From the NCBI GenBank assembly GCA_016748015.1, contig JAAOMT010000591.1, positions 481,996 to 545,995 of the forward strand: a stretch of DNA of 64,000 nt, written 5' to 3'. Below are positions 1-9,779 of the stretch, in pieces. Source of the stretch: Geosiphon pyriformis (taxonomy: Eukaryota > Glomeromycota > Glomeromycetes > Archaeosporales > Geosiphonaceae). Position numbers and translations under genes: made by a program. The first letter of the stretch is position 1; every line of letters begins with the position of its first letter. The notes under the pieces were generated by a model. That model did not search any database. It was not told the DNA's origin and saw only the letters and a program-made list of their open reading frames with translations.

Positions 1-283
1 ATACATTTTGATGAACTACAAGTTATTTTGCTGAACTATTCATAATTTCGGCGAATTTCTGTAAATTTCGGCGAATTTTTGAATGTTACAAAGTTCAGAG
101 TATTGTGTAATTTGATCATCTTACTTTCTGTTATACTAATTAGATTATTTTAATTGAATCGTGATATGTGATAATTGATTAAATAATAAATGATAATTTG
201 AAATGATATTAATATACTAATAAATTATAGGAATTATAAGAGTAGTTTCATGCTAATATATTGCTAAAATTCTACTGGTAACA
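1..283 (-). repeat. Partial LTR of A family, inverted relative to element A
   Basis: The reverse complement of this segment matches the first part of the LTR that begins at 6272. It starts TGTTACCAGTAG at position 283 and runs off the left edge of the window. Homology stops exactly at the LTR terminus at 283, and the adjoining sequence is open reading frame of element A. It is best read as the LTR edge of another minus-strand copy inserted into A's gag/pol, whose body lies to the left of the window. Confidence 0.75.
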
Positions 284-3200
284 CCATCCAACCACACCAT
301 TTCACCAGCTCAAATTGCCCAAAATGCTAATCTGTCAGATATATTTCCATTTGAATTTGAAGCAAATGAATCACCATTTCTGCTTAGTAATGCAGCAGTC
401 AATGAACAGAAAGCAATTACTGCCATGTACACAGAAGCTACAGTGAAAAGAAAACCCATTCACTTAATCTTAGATAGTGGATCAGCTGGAAGTATCATTA
501 CTTACCAGCTGATGCAACAGTTCAAACGAAATGTAAACAGACCAGCTCAAACAGTTATTGTCACAGCTGATGGTATGAAGAAGATTCCAGTAGGAGAAAT
601 TGATGATTTCTCTTTTTCAATTAATGGAATCACCATTCCAGTTAAAGTTTTTGTTATGGATGCACTCCAATACCAAGCTCTAGTCAGAAATGATTGGCTT
701 CTCAAGGCCAATGCAAACCTGAACTGGGAAACTCAAGAACTTAAAATCTCATACCAAAGACAATATACCATAGTACCTGTAACCTGTGGTACCTTTAACA
801 AATGCTCAGAAAAAGCTCTAGTATTTGAATTTGAAGAGGAGAAAGAAATGCCACTTACTGAAACCTACATGGCTCTTGGATCAACATCTAATTGGGCTGA
901 AGAAACCGAACAAAAGATTTTTAAAGAATCAAGGAGATGGAAGAAAGTTAGATATTCTACACTAGAATCACGGAAACAACCACCCTATATTCCACTCAAA
1001 TGCAAAGATTGCAACAAAAAACTTTCATCAATGGAAGCATGTATTTCTCCAGAAGAGGAATATGAAACTCGTACCTGTTACTTTTGCAAAGCATGCCATA
1101 GAAAACAATTTGGATCTCCAAAAAGAAGTGGAAAATGGGACAACACACCTTGTCTTACATGTGGAAAAATGCTACCAGAAGAATACAATTGGATTGATGT
1201 AGCAATGAAAGAAGGAGTATGTGATCAAACCTGTTAATATGCTCTATCAATTTCGGAAAAAACCAAAAGAGGAACACTATTTGATGCAGCATACAATAGT
1301 GCTCTCAATAAACTTTACCACTACCCTCATGATACTGAAATAATTTTTGACCTAGCAATAGTATTAATCAATGAAGCCACCCAAGAAGATGTCCGCCAAA
1401 TGAAAGAAGCTGAATATATTGAGTATACCATGGAATTAGCTGGATTTGATTATGAAGATGAAGTAGAAACCTACCACCAAATTGCAAGCCACACATATTC
1501 GACCAAAGAAGCTCAAATTCAATGATTAGAGCAAATAAACATTTAATTGTGTGAAGAATGTGTTATGCCTTGTGATGACCAATGGTGTTTAGAATGTTAT
1601 GCTCTTAGCATTCCTCTGCCAGAGGAGAATAATGAAAATGAAATCGAATTTGGAGTATCTGAACTAGTAGAAGAACTACCAACCACTCCCATCTATCTTC
1701 TTGAAAAGCAACCACCTCTACAACTTAAATATTTTGACAACCATGGCCAAGGAATCAGACCAGAAAAAGCACACAAAATTGATGCTGGATATGATCTAAG
1801 ATACTCAGGAAAAGATACTTTGATTCTCCAACCCAAATCTTTGATAAAAATCAATCTCAAAATTGCTCTTAAAATTCCGACAGGAGCAATGATTCAAATT
1901 GCCTCCAGATCATCATTGGCAAGCAAAGGAATCAATATTAGAAGAGGAGTTATAGATGCAGGATACACTGGAGACATTATCATCATGTTACAGAATGAGA
2001 CAGACAAACCATTCAAAATTGAACATGCTGAAAAAATTGCTCAAGCAATTTACTTATCCTTAATCAACATTTCGAGTTTACAATCAGTAAACAGCAGAGA
2101 ACAATTGGGAAAGAGTGAAAGAGGAACTCAAGGTTTTGGTTCAACTGGACGATTTACAGTCCCAGTAAACATAGCTCTTAATACACAAAATGAATCTCAC
2201 CAGATTCTTCAACTTTCTCAGCCAATTACTATTTCATCTTTTGAAGAACATCACGAAATTTACACTTGCTCAAAACCCACCACTACACAACAAATCTTTG
2301 AATCCAATGAACAAATCTGTTTGAAACATGAAATATCAATTCCAAACGTTTATATTCCCAAAAGAATGAAAAAATTTCGAGTTACATTCTACAACCCCAA
2401 TAATTATCTTATTGTTTTATTAAACAAATTAAAAATTAGAATCATACACAGCAATATCTTTCAAGATGAAAACCCTCAGATTGTCTCTAATTTCATTGAA
2501 ATTGTAAAGCACACTCTATTCCCAAATCCAAATATCATTCCCACTACTGAAAACTATCACTTGTTGGAAGAAAAACTCTCTCGAATCAATATGGGTCCCT
2601 TAGAACCTCAACAACAAAGACAATTAAAACAATTGATAGCTGAATTTGCAGATATATTTGCAAAAGACAACAATAACTTGGGAAAAACAGACATTGTTGA
2701 ACATCAGATTCATACAGTAGATGTTCTACCAAGACGTCAACAAGCTTATCGAGTGCCACCTACCAGCCACCAATTCATTAGAGAAGAGGTCCAAAGAATG
2801 CTCAATAATGGATTGATTCAACCATCAAGAAGTCCTTGGGCCTCATCAGTAGTTTTAGTTAAAAAGAAAAACGGAAAAATCAGATTTTGTGTTAATTATA
2901 GACAACTGAATAGTGTTAAAATTGGAGATGCCTACCCTCTTCCAAGAATTGATAACATGCTAGATGCTCTAGGAAAAGCCAAGTTCTTTTCAACTTTAGA
3001 CCTGAAAAGTGGATACTGGCAAGTCGAAATGGACTCAAAAGATAGATCCAAAACAGCATTCACCACTTAAGGAAGAAATTATGAGTTTAATGTTATGCCT
3101 TTTGGACTCTGCAATGCACCAGCAACATTTCAGCAACTTATGGATGTTGTCTATGAAGGGCTCTTGTGGCAATCAGTAGTTGTTTATCTTGATGATACTG

Positions 3201-5440
3201 ATGTATACTCATCAAGCTTTGAAGCCCATTTCATTCACTTGTGAGAAGTTTTTCAACAATTACGGAAAGCAGAATTAAAGTTAAATATTGAGAAATGTCA
3301 CTTTGGAAAAACAAGCTTGATTTTTCTTGGACACATAGTTAGTAAAGATGGAATTAAACCAAATCCAGAAACAATCAATGCTGTCAAAAACTTTCAAACT
3401 CCCAGAAATACTACAGAACTAAGAGGATTTGTGGGATTAGTCTCTTACTATCAAAAATTCATAAAAGGATTCTCAGAAATTGCCAAACCACTCAATTATC
3501 TTACCAACAAAAACGTACCATACAAATGGACTGAAAAACAACAAAAAGCATTTGAAATTCTCAAAACAAAATTGACAACAGCCCCAGTTCTTGCTTACCC
3601 AGACTTTAACAAACAATTCCAATTAGCCACTGATGCCTTACACATAGCATTTGGTGCTATCTTATCACAATTGGGTGAAAATAGCCAAGAACAAGTTATT
3701 GCCTATGCCAGTACAACACTCAAGCCAACAGAACTCAAATATGGCTCAACTGAATTAGAAGCTGCTGCAGTTATTTGGGCTCTTAAACATTTTCAACAAT
3801 ATCTGAAGAATGGAAAAGAATTTGACATAATAACAGACAACATTAGCCTTAAATGGCTCAATAAAAAGAAAACTGAACAAAGTGCCAAACAGTCTCGATG
3901 GAATGACTTCTTAGCAGACTACAGATATATTGTACACCACAAACCAGAAAAACTACATACCAATGTTGATAGCCTCTCAAGAATAAGACAAGATTAGTAC
4001 CAACAACAATTCCACCACAACTTACCAACTTACCAACAAAATAACTAAACAAGAATGAATCCCAAAAACTACAGCAATCTTAAAAATTATTTGGAGACTC
4101 TTATCATGCCAGAAAACTGGTCTCCAAGTGAAAAACACCACTTACAACACCAATTAAAACAATATTTCATACACCAGAACAAAATCTATTATAAAAATCA
4201 TAGAAAACCAAACCAACCACTCAGATTAGTACAAGAAAATAAAAAAGAAACAATTTTATACAACATGCACATAGATCCATCTTCAGCACACTTGGAAAAA
4301 AAAGGAACAATTCAAAGAACCCTTGAACATTATTTTTGGCCTTACATGCAAAAAAACATTCAACAATATGTAGAATCTTGTGATAATTGTCAAAGAAGAG
4401 GAGAAACTCACCCCACAAAACCTCTAAATCCAATTAAAGTTGAACAACCTTTTGACAGAGTTGGAATTGACTTAGTCAGACCATTACCTATCACAACCCA
4501 AGGAAATCGTTATATTGCAGTTGCAGTGGATTATCTTACCAAATGGCCTGAAGCTAGAGCCATCCAAAGAGCAGATGCAAAATCAGTAGCAAATTTCATC
4601 TATGAAGACATTATCTGTAGACATGGATGCCCAATTGAACTCTTATCTGATCAAGGAACACATTTTGTGAACAACCTGATACAAAAAATTTGTGAATGGT
4701 TCAATGTCAAAAGACCTCTATCATCACCTTATCACCCTCAAACAAATAGACTTGTAGAACGTTTCAACAGAACATTGTGTGAATCTCTAGCCAAAGTCTC
4801 AACAGACTTTGAGCAGAAATGGGATATCTTTATTCCATTAGTGTTACTAGCATACAGAACACTAAAACAAAATACTATGAAACACACACCATTTGATCTT
4901 ACTTATGGAAGGACAGCAATATTACCAATTAATTTTACAGTGGAAATATACCCAGTACAACCAATCAATGAAAAAAACTTTTAAGAGACACTCCAAAAAA
5001 GAGCTTACACTCTTTTTAATACACTGGAAGGAAAAAGAAGAATAGCAGCAACTCATATTGAACATTCCCAAGCTTAACAAAAAGAAAGACATGACAACAA
5101 ATTACTACCTATTACCAACGAATTTAAAGTTGGAAATAAAGTTCTCTTACACAGAACTAAGGCTGAAAAACAATGGAGTGGGAAATTTGAAAACAAATGG
5201 GATGGACCATTTTATATTCACGAAATTCTAGGCAATGGATCATATAAGTTAAGACTTGATGACAAAATATTAGCAAAAGTTGCACATGGAGACAGATTGA
5301 AACACTATTATTCCAGAAACAATCCTGAACCATTAATTCCACAAATTGGTACACATTTCTCTTTAATTAATCCTAAAGATATTCTCCGAAATTTAGAACC
5401 AATAATTATAATAGAACAACAACCAAACTTGAACACTTAA
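284..5440 (+). pseudogene. Pol polyprotein: protease - Cys-rich - dUTPase - RT - RNase H - integrase
   Basis: One reading frame runs from 284 to the stop at 5438-5440, interrupted by nine stop codons (1235, 1523, 1544, 3068, 3242, 3995, 4046, 4982, 5075) and no frameshift. Domains in order: retropepsin with DSGS at 473; a cysteine-rich stretch (~980-1600) with CxxC pairs; dUTPase ~1718-2155 with all five motifs (DAGYDL, RSSLASKGI, GVIDAGY, KIAQAIYL, RGTQGFGSTG); RT with YLDD at 3185-3196; RNase H (ATDA, ELEAA, ITDN); integrase with an HHCC zinc finger, catalytic D (GIDLV), D (SDQGT) and E (LVERFNR), and a C-terminal GPY/F-like module (WDGPFYI...GSYKL). Every stop is one C-to-T step from CAA, CAG or CGA, so I call it a nonsense-mutated pseudogene. 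The domain calls are firm; the position of the upstream gag junction is unknown. Confidence 0.88.
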
Positions 5441-5583
5441 AGCTTACAATAATTTTCTAATAAAAACACAAAGACAAAAATAGTAAATAATTACAAAACA
5501 CCCAAACCCAAAAACAAATAAAAACCCCATATCCAAAAAATAATTTTTTTTATTCTCTCTTTTCATAATTAGTCAATTTTATC

Positions 5584-6291
5584 ATGATTATTCCCCGAAA
5601 TATTCAACAAATATCCCAAAAATTAATGTTAGCCTTAAAAACACTCCCTGACTTATTCATAATAATTAATAGAAGTCAAATTAATTACATTCAGAAAAAA
5701 ACCACAGCCCCAGTAGCAAATCATTTACAGAATTATCACCCCTATAGAAGAAAAACAAGAAGTCACTCTAAGAATAGATTACCAAGACTTTTGAAGCAGG
5801 CACTAGAAGAAAATTTTTTAATTGCCCCTATTAACATTTCACCAAATTCTACAATACAACAAAAACTACTACTACTTCTTAATGAACAGAACAATGAACA
5901 CACCCCTATCTATAAATATATTCAAATTGGAAAAACACTTTATGAACGAAAACTGGAACTTGAAGCAACAAATCTCACTCCTGAAGTTATACACAAACAA
6001 ATCCACAATGAATTCAAAACAGCAGCTGGACCAACAAACACTCACTACAGACTTAGAGCCGCTCTTAGACTTTATGACTTGTTCAATACTTGTGAAAATG
6101 TTCTACAAAATCCAATACTGCAACCAATGAAAGTCCAATACATTGGCAAACTCACAGAACTGAAATTTCAACAATTTTCAGACCAGATTACTTCAATTAT
6201 TTTAGATCACTATCTTAATATTACAAATAGTGCTTGGACTTCGATGGAGCTTAGTTTTGAGGAGGAGATTATGTTATCAGTAGAATTTTAG
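5584..6291 (+). CDS. Accessory 3' ORF downstream of integrase, 235 aa, unknown function
   Basis: An intact ORF starts at ATG 5584, about 140 bp after the pol stop, and runs across the polypurine tract so that its last codons lie in the LTR. The protein is hydrophilic and basic in its first third, then appears helical, with no signal peptide, membrane segment or known catalytic motif visible. Its C-terminal part is similar to a remnant at 7263-7547 that also sits just before a PPT and LTR, and a decayed counterpart lies on the minus strand of copy B (~35921-36650). A conserved position and recurrence in two element families argue for a real element-encoded protein. It does not look like an envelope (no transmembrane segment). 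Function not recognised. Confidence 0.65.
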   Translation: MIIPRNIQQISQKLMLALKTLPDLFIIINRSQINYIQKKTTAPVANHLQNYHPYRRKTRSHSKNRLPRLLKQALEENFLIAPINISPNSTIQQKLLLLLNEQNNEHTPIYKYIQIGKTLYERKLELEATNLTPEVIHKQIHNEFKTAAGPTNTHYRLRAALRLYDLFNTCENVLQNPILQPMKVQYIGKLTELKFQQFSDQITSIILDHYLNITNSAWTSMELSFEEEIMLSVEF

Positions 6292-7244
6292 CTATTAATT
6301 AGCATAAAAATTACCCTTATAATTCATATAATTCATTAGTATATTAATATCATTTCAAATTATCATTTATTATTTAATCAATTATCACATATTACGATTC
6401 AATTAAAATAATCTAATTAGTATAACAGAAAGTAAGATGATCAAATTACACAATACTCTGAACTTTATAACATTCAAAAATTCGCTGAAATTTACAAAAA
6501 TTCACCGAAATTATGAATAGTTCATCCAAATTAATGAATAGTTCAGTGAAATAACTTGTAGTTCATCAAAATGTATTTTTAGTTTGCCAAAATTTGAGCA
6601 AAAAGAAAAAGTGCAAGTTTATAGACTAGTACTACAACAAGTTGTATAAAAGAAAAGCTTTCTCTTCTGGAAAATATATCTTACTTTAGATTTATTTCTT
6701 AAAACTGTTTCTATACACACAAAAAGAAATAAATATCAAATAATTTGAAAAACCAAATTCTTTAATTATTGTACTTGGAAAAACCCCCAAAAACCCAACT
6801 AACATTTCGAAATTGATTAGCTACCAATTTCAGTAAACTGTTAGTGACTCCAGACCTGGATAGAAAATGTTTTTCTTGAAAAAATTCTATTTCTTTTACA
6901 TTTCTTTTATTTTTCCTTTTCTTTTTATATTACAATCATTAGGGTAGCCTACAGACAAGATTTTTGTAGAAGAGTTGACTTTCACAGCAAAGTAACTATA
7001 CATTTTAGTAAGCTTCCAGACGAGCAATTCCTGGGAAAGAGTTGACATTTACTACAACATAACTGCATAAAATAACTGACAAGGAATTGGCCATTCCACT
7101 TATAAGCCCAGCAGTTCAAATTATAGGAGATAATTTGAAGATAAATTCAGTTATTGGAGGTTCAACCACATCTAGAAAACGTGAATTCACAACAAACAGG
7201 CATCAACAACATTTAAGAAAAGAGACCAAAAACCTCTGGTAACA
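6272..7244 (+). repeat. 3' LTR of element A (~973 bp)
   Basis: Begins TGTTATCAG directly after the polypurine tract and ends CTCTGGTAACA, so TGTTA/TAACA form the terminal inverted repeat. Homology with copy B stops at the same place (about 7244 here, 28063 in B), which fixes the right end. Internal landmarks: imperfect ~20-bp repeats of the form TTC-x-CGAAATT / AATAGTTCA in the upstream part (6475-6580), a TATA-like TATAAAAG at 6645, a polypyrimidine tract (6885-6930), and the motifs GGTAGCCTAC (6943) and AGTAAGCTTCCAGA (7008-7020) shared in form with other LTRs in the window. Confidence 0.78.
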
Positions 7245-7262
7245 ACAGATAAAACAAAGTGA

Positions 7263-7547
7263 TTATTTGACAAAAGAATATTACAACAATTAGAACATTT
7301 TTTGGGAAAGAACAACTTATCCACACAAGCCCGAGCCATATACCGAATACACACAGCATTTCAGGATAAACCAGAAATATTGCTCAACAGAGCAATAGAT
7401 ATGGTGACTAGTAATCAATTGGGAAAAATCACCAATGCTCAATTTGAAGAATTACAGACCCAAATAACACAAGTAATTCTCGAAAACAAAATCCAGAAAT
7501 TACTTCAAGAGGGGGAATTATATGAGTTCGACAAAGCTCAATATTAA
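7263..7547 (+). pseudogene. Remnant of element X: C-terminal part of accessory 3' ORF
   Basis: An open frame from the stop at 7260-7262 to 7547 encodes about 94 residues. They align with the C-terminal half of the 5584-6291 protein (shared pattern ...YR-aliphatic...QF-EL-xx-QIT-x-II/VI-L). It is followed within 13 bp by a purine tract AAAAGGAGGGAATAA and an LTR start. It is therefore the last coding piece of a second, diverged element (X) whose upstream part was displaced by the insertion of element A. Confidence 0.6.
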
Positions 7548-7560
7548 AAGGAGGGAATAA

Positions 7561-8400
7561 TGTTACTCATAGAAATATAGGAATTATATTAGCATAATTA
7601 TTAGCCAATCAGAAGTAAGCATAGTAAATGTGGAATTCCAGGATTCCTCTTAGGAATTATAGGATTCCAGGAATTTCAGGATTCCCGACAAGGAATTACA
7701 GGATTCCAGAATTCCAGGATTCCTCTCAAAGGGATCGCAGGATTCCAGGAATTCCAGGATTCCTGTTGTAAAAAATCAAGGAATTGAGGAATCTCAATTA
7801 TGTATATATAGCAGTAGTGTTAGAAACAGAAAAGACAGAATTGATACTACAGAATCCTTAGCCTAGAAACACAATCATCAAATAAATAATTATTCCATAT
7901 CTCAACCCACTCTTCATTATCAACACTTCATGTTGATAGTAATTGATACTTAACCATGCTGGAACAATAACTCTTGATCACGGCTATTGATGGGATACTA
8001 ATCTGCAAATTGCCTTGGCTTATTTCTTTTCTTTCTTTATTTTTCTTTTATTTCTTTTTCTTTATTTTATGTTTCTTTGTTGTTGTATACTAATTGATTA
8101 AAAAAATTAAGCGCTGAGTTATTGACGTCAAAGATAGCCTGGTAAAAAACCCAAAAATAAGGGTAGAATTTTATATATTATCAGATAGCTTACCAGAAGG
8201 GCACGACTGCCAAACTAAATCCGGCCACCATGCTGAGAAAAAAATTGGGAAAACTCTTGGAAAAATACATCTACTATCAACACTATTGAATCTCTGTCCA
8301 TTATACAAAGGACTTCATCAAAACCTTCAGATACAACACCTTCAGATCACTATCAACTGCTATTAGCTTTGAGCACCAAGTTACAGGTTTGTGAGTTAAT
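7561..8400 (+). repeat. LTR of element X (~840 bp, right end approximate)
   Basis: Starts TGTTACTCATAG right after a polypurine tract. The upstream part (7631-7765) consists of repeats built on AGGATTCCAGGAATTCC, which contain GGAATTCC palindromes. A TATA-like TATATATAG lies near 7803. A long polypyrimidine tract (8025-8075) is followed by CTGGTAA (8140-8146) and TTACCAG (8191-8197), which could pair. The right end is placed near 8400 because homology to the body of element C begins there; the exact terminus is not clear. Confidence 0.6.
8131..8205 (+). promoter_or_regulatory. Predicted stem-loop in transcribed part of LTR X
   Basis: GATAGCCTGGTAAAA and GATAGCTTACCAGAAGGG are 40-50 bases apart; CTGGTAA and TTACCAG are perfectly complementary. 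The same pair, in the same order after a polypyrimidine tract, occurs at 20811-20888. Pairing is inferred from the sequence only. Confidence 0.45.
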
Positions 8401-8429
8401 TCAACAATAGAAATAATCACCTATAACAC

Positions 8430-9660
8430 CATCTATTTAAAGTCTTATCAATCCAATCGACACAATAATGAGTTTATCAAGAAAGAGATAAACTGGATAA
8501 AAGATCTTAGATTCATACAAAAAACCAAGAGCAAATAGGCTTTTTCAGTTGTAGTGATATCCAAGAAAGGTGGAATCTTATGTTTCTATGTTGACTACTG
8601 CCAATTAAATACCATTACTATAAGAGATATGTACCCACTTTCCAAAATTGATGCAATGCTAAATAAATTCAATGGTGCTGCTTTCTTCTCAACCATTGAT
8701 TTAACTGCTAGATTTTGACAAGTAGAGATAGATTCAGAAAGCAGAAAAAAAACTGTCTTTATCACCAAGTATGGCACCTATGAATTCACAGTCATGCCTT
8801 TTGGTCTCACCAATGTTCCTCCCACCTTTCAATGCCTAATGAATAAAGTGTTTGAATCAGTAAAAGAAAACTTTGTTCTGGTTTACTTGGACAACATAAT
8901 GGTATATTCAAAAACCTGGAATGAACATCTTGAACATTTACAGAAGGTTTTTGACCTGCTCAGAAATGCTGGCCTTAAGATCAATCCAATCAAATTTTTC
9001 TTTGGATGCCAATCCACCCAATTTTTTGGTCATCTTGTTACAAAAAATAGAATCTTTCCTGACCCAGCTAAAGTTAAAAAAGTTCAAAACATTAGACAAC
9101 CAATAAATGTTCCTGAACTATGCTCTTTCCTTGGTTTGGTCTCTTACTATCGCAAATTTATCAAGGATTTCTCCAAAATTGTCTTTTCTCTCAATTAGCT
9201 ACTCAAGAAAAATGTCAATTATCACTGGGACACTCATCAACAAAAAGCTTTTGAATTTTTGAAGGAAAAACTTGTTACTAAACCAATTCTCAAACAACCT
9301 GATCTGAACCAATCTTTTATCCTCCACATTGACGCATCTGGCTATGAATTTGGTGCTGTCTTTTTACAGAAAGATGAAAATAGCAGAGAACATGTCATAG
9401 CATATGCTAGTAGATCCCTCACACCAGCAAAAAAGAACTATTCAGTTACTGAACAAAAATGTCTAGCAGTAGTTTGGGCTACCAACTACTGGAATCAATA
9501 TCTTCTTGGTGCAAAATTCTTAGTGATAACAGATCATCAAGTCTTGGTTTGGCTGCACAAGAAAAAAAAGCTGGAACACAAAAGAATAACTTGCTGAATA
9601 CTCCACTTGGATGAATTTGACTATGATATTTAACACTGCAAAAGAGCAAATCATCAAAAT
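8430..9660 (+). pseudogene. RT and RNase H of element E2
   Basis: RT motifs are readable from about 8550 (FYVDYCQLN), through PFGLTNVPPTF at 8794, to YLDN at 8884-8895, where the second catalytic Asp of YxDD is Asn. The thumb region leads into RNase H (HIDASGYEFGAV, EQKCLAVVWA, ITDHQ). Stops occur at 8718 (TGA), 9196 (TAG) and 9594 (TGA). The closest relative in the window is the minus-strand copy at ~41480-40300. The loss of the catalytic Asp and the nonsense codons make activity unlikely. Confidence 0.82.
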
Positions 9661-9779
9661 GCTAACACTCTATCTAGACTTACCATTCAGTAACAGTACA
9701 ATCTCTCAAACCAAACCAACTTAATTATTAGTAACTTCTTCATAAACAAACACAATAATAGACTTGAACAACTACTCTG

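Larger units (their letters stand above)
284..7244 (+). mobile_element. Ty3/gypsy-like LTR retrotransposon A (5' part outside window)
   Basis: Order seen: pol polyprotein (284-5440), accessory 3' ORF (5584-6291), polypurine tract GAGGAGGAGATTA just before 6272, and 3' LTR 6272-7244. The integrase-after-RNase H order is that of Ty3/gypsy (Metaviridae). Gag and the 5' LTR are not in the window because an inverted LTR interrupts the element at 283/284. The decayed copy B (35160-50700, minus strand) is colinear with A and shows gag-side sequence beyond this breakpoint, which confirms that A is truncated by a later insertion and does not end naturally here. Confidence 0.85.

Noticed and set aside
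425-4984. Four separate genes at 425-1237, 1547-3070, 3317-3997 and 4055-4984
   Set aside because: All share one frame and are consecutive domains of one polyprotein split by nonsense codons.
425-5440. Reassigned stop codons (TAA/TAG read as Gln) as an explanation for frame-intact pol with stops
   Set aside because: TGA stops at Arg positions also occur, other elements have TGA/TAG at Trp positions, and the AKR1-like exons contain no internal stops, so a standard code with transition mutations is simpler.
1-6580. Inverted repeats at 1-283 and 6272-6580 flanking a pol gene, suggesting a DIRS-type or self-synthesising DNA transposon
   Set aside because: Both arms are ends of the same LTR family, the coding region has a DDE integrase and no tyrosine recombinase, and copy B continues past the left breakpoint. 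A later reverse-orientation insertion explains the arrangement.
284-7244. Endogenous virus (retrovirus or caulimovirus-like) because of the dUTPase
   Set aside because: LTRs, PPT and gypsy-type integrase with GPY/F module are present; no envelope or movement protein is visible. A retrotransposon is sufficient.
6805-7244. Region after 6804 (ACTAACA) taken as PBS and leader of a tandem element
   Set aside because: Copy B matches A as far as 7244, where CTGGTAACA mirrors the LTR start; the LTR is simply longer than first thought.
7631-7765. Possible CRISPR-like repeat array
   Set aside because: Units are degenerate, contiguous, without uniform spacers, and lie in the upstream part of an LTR.
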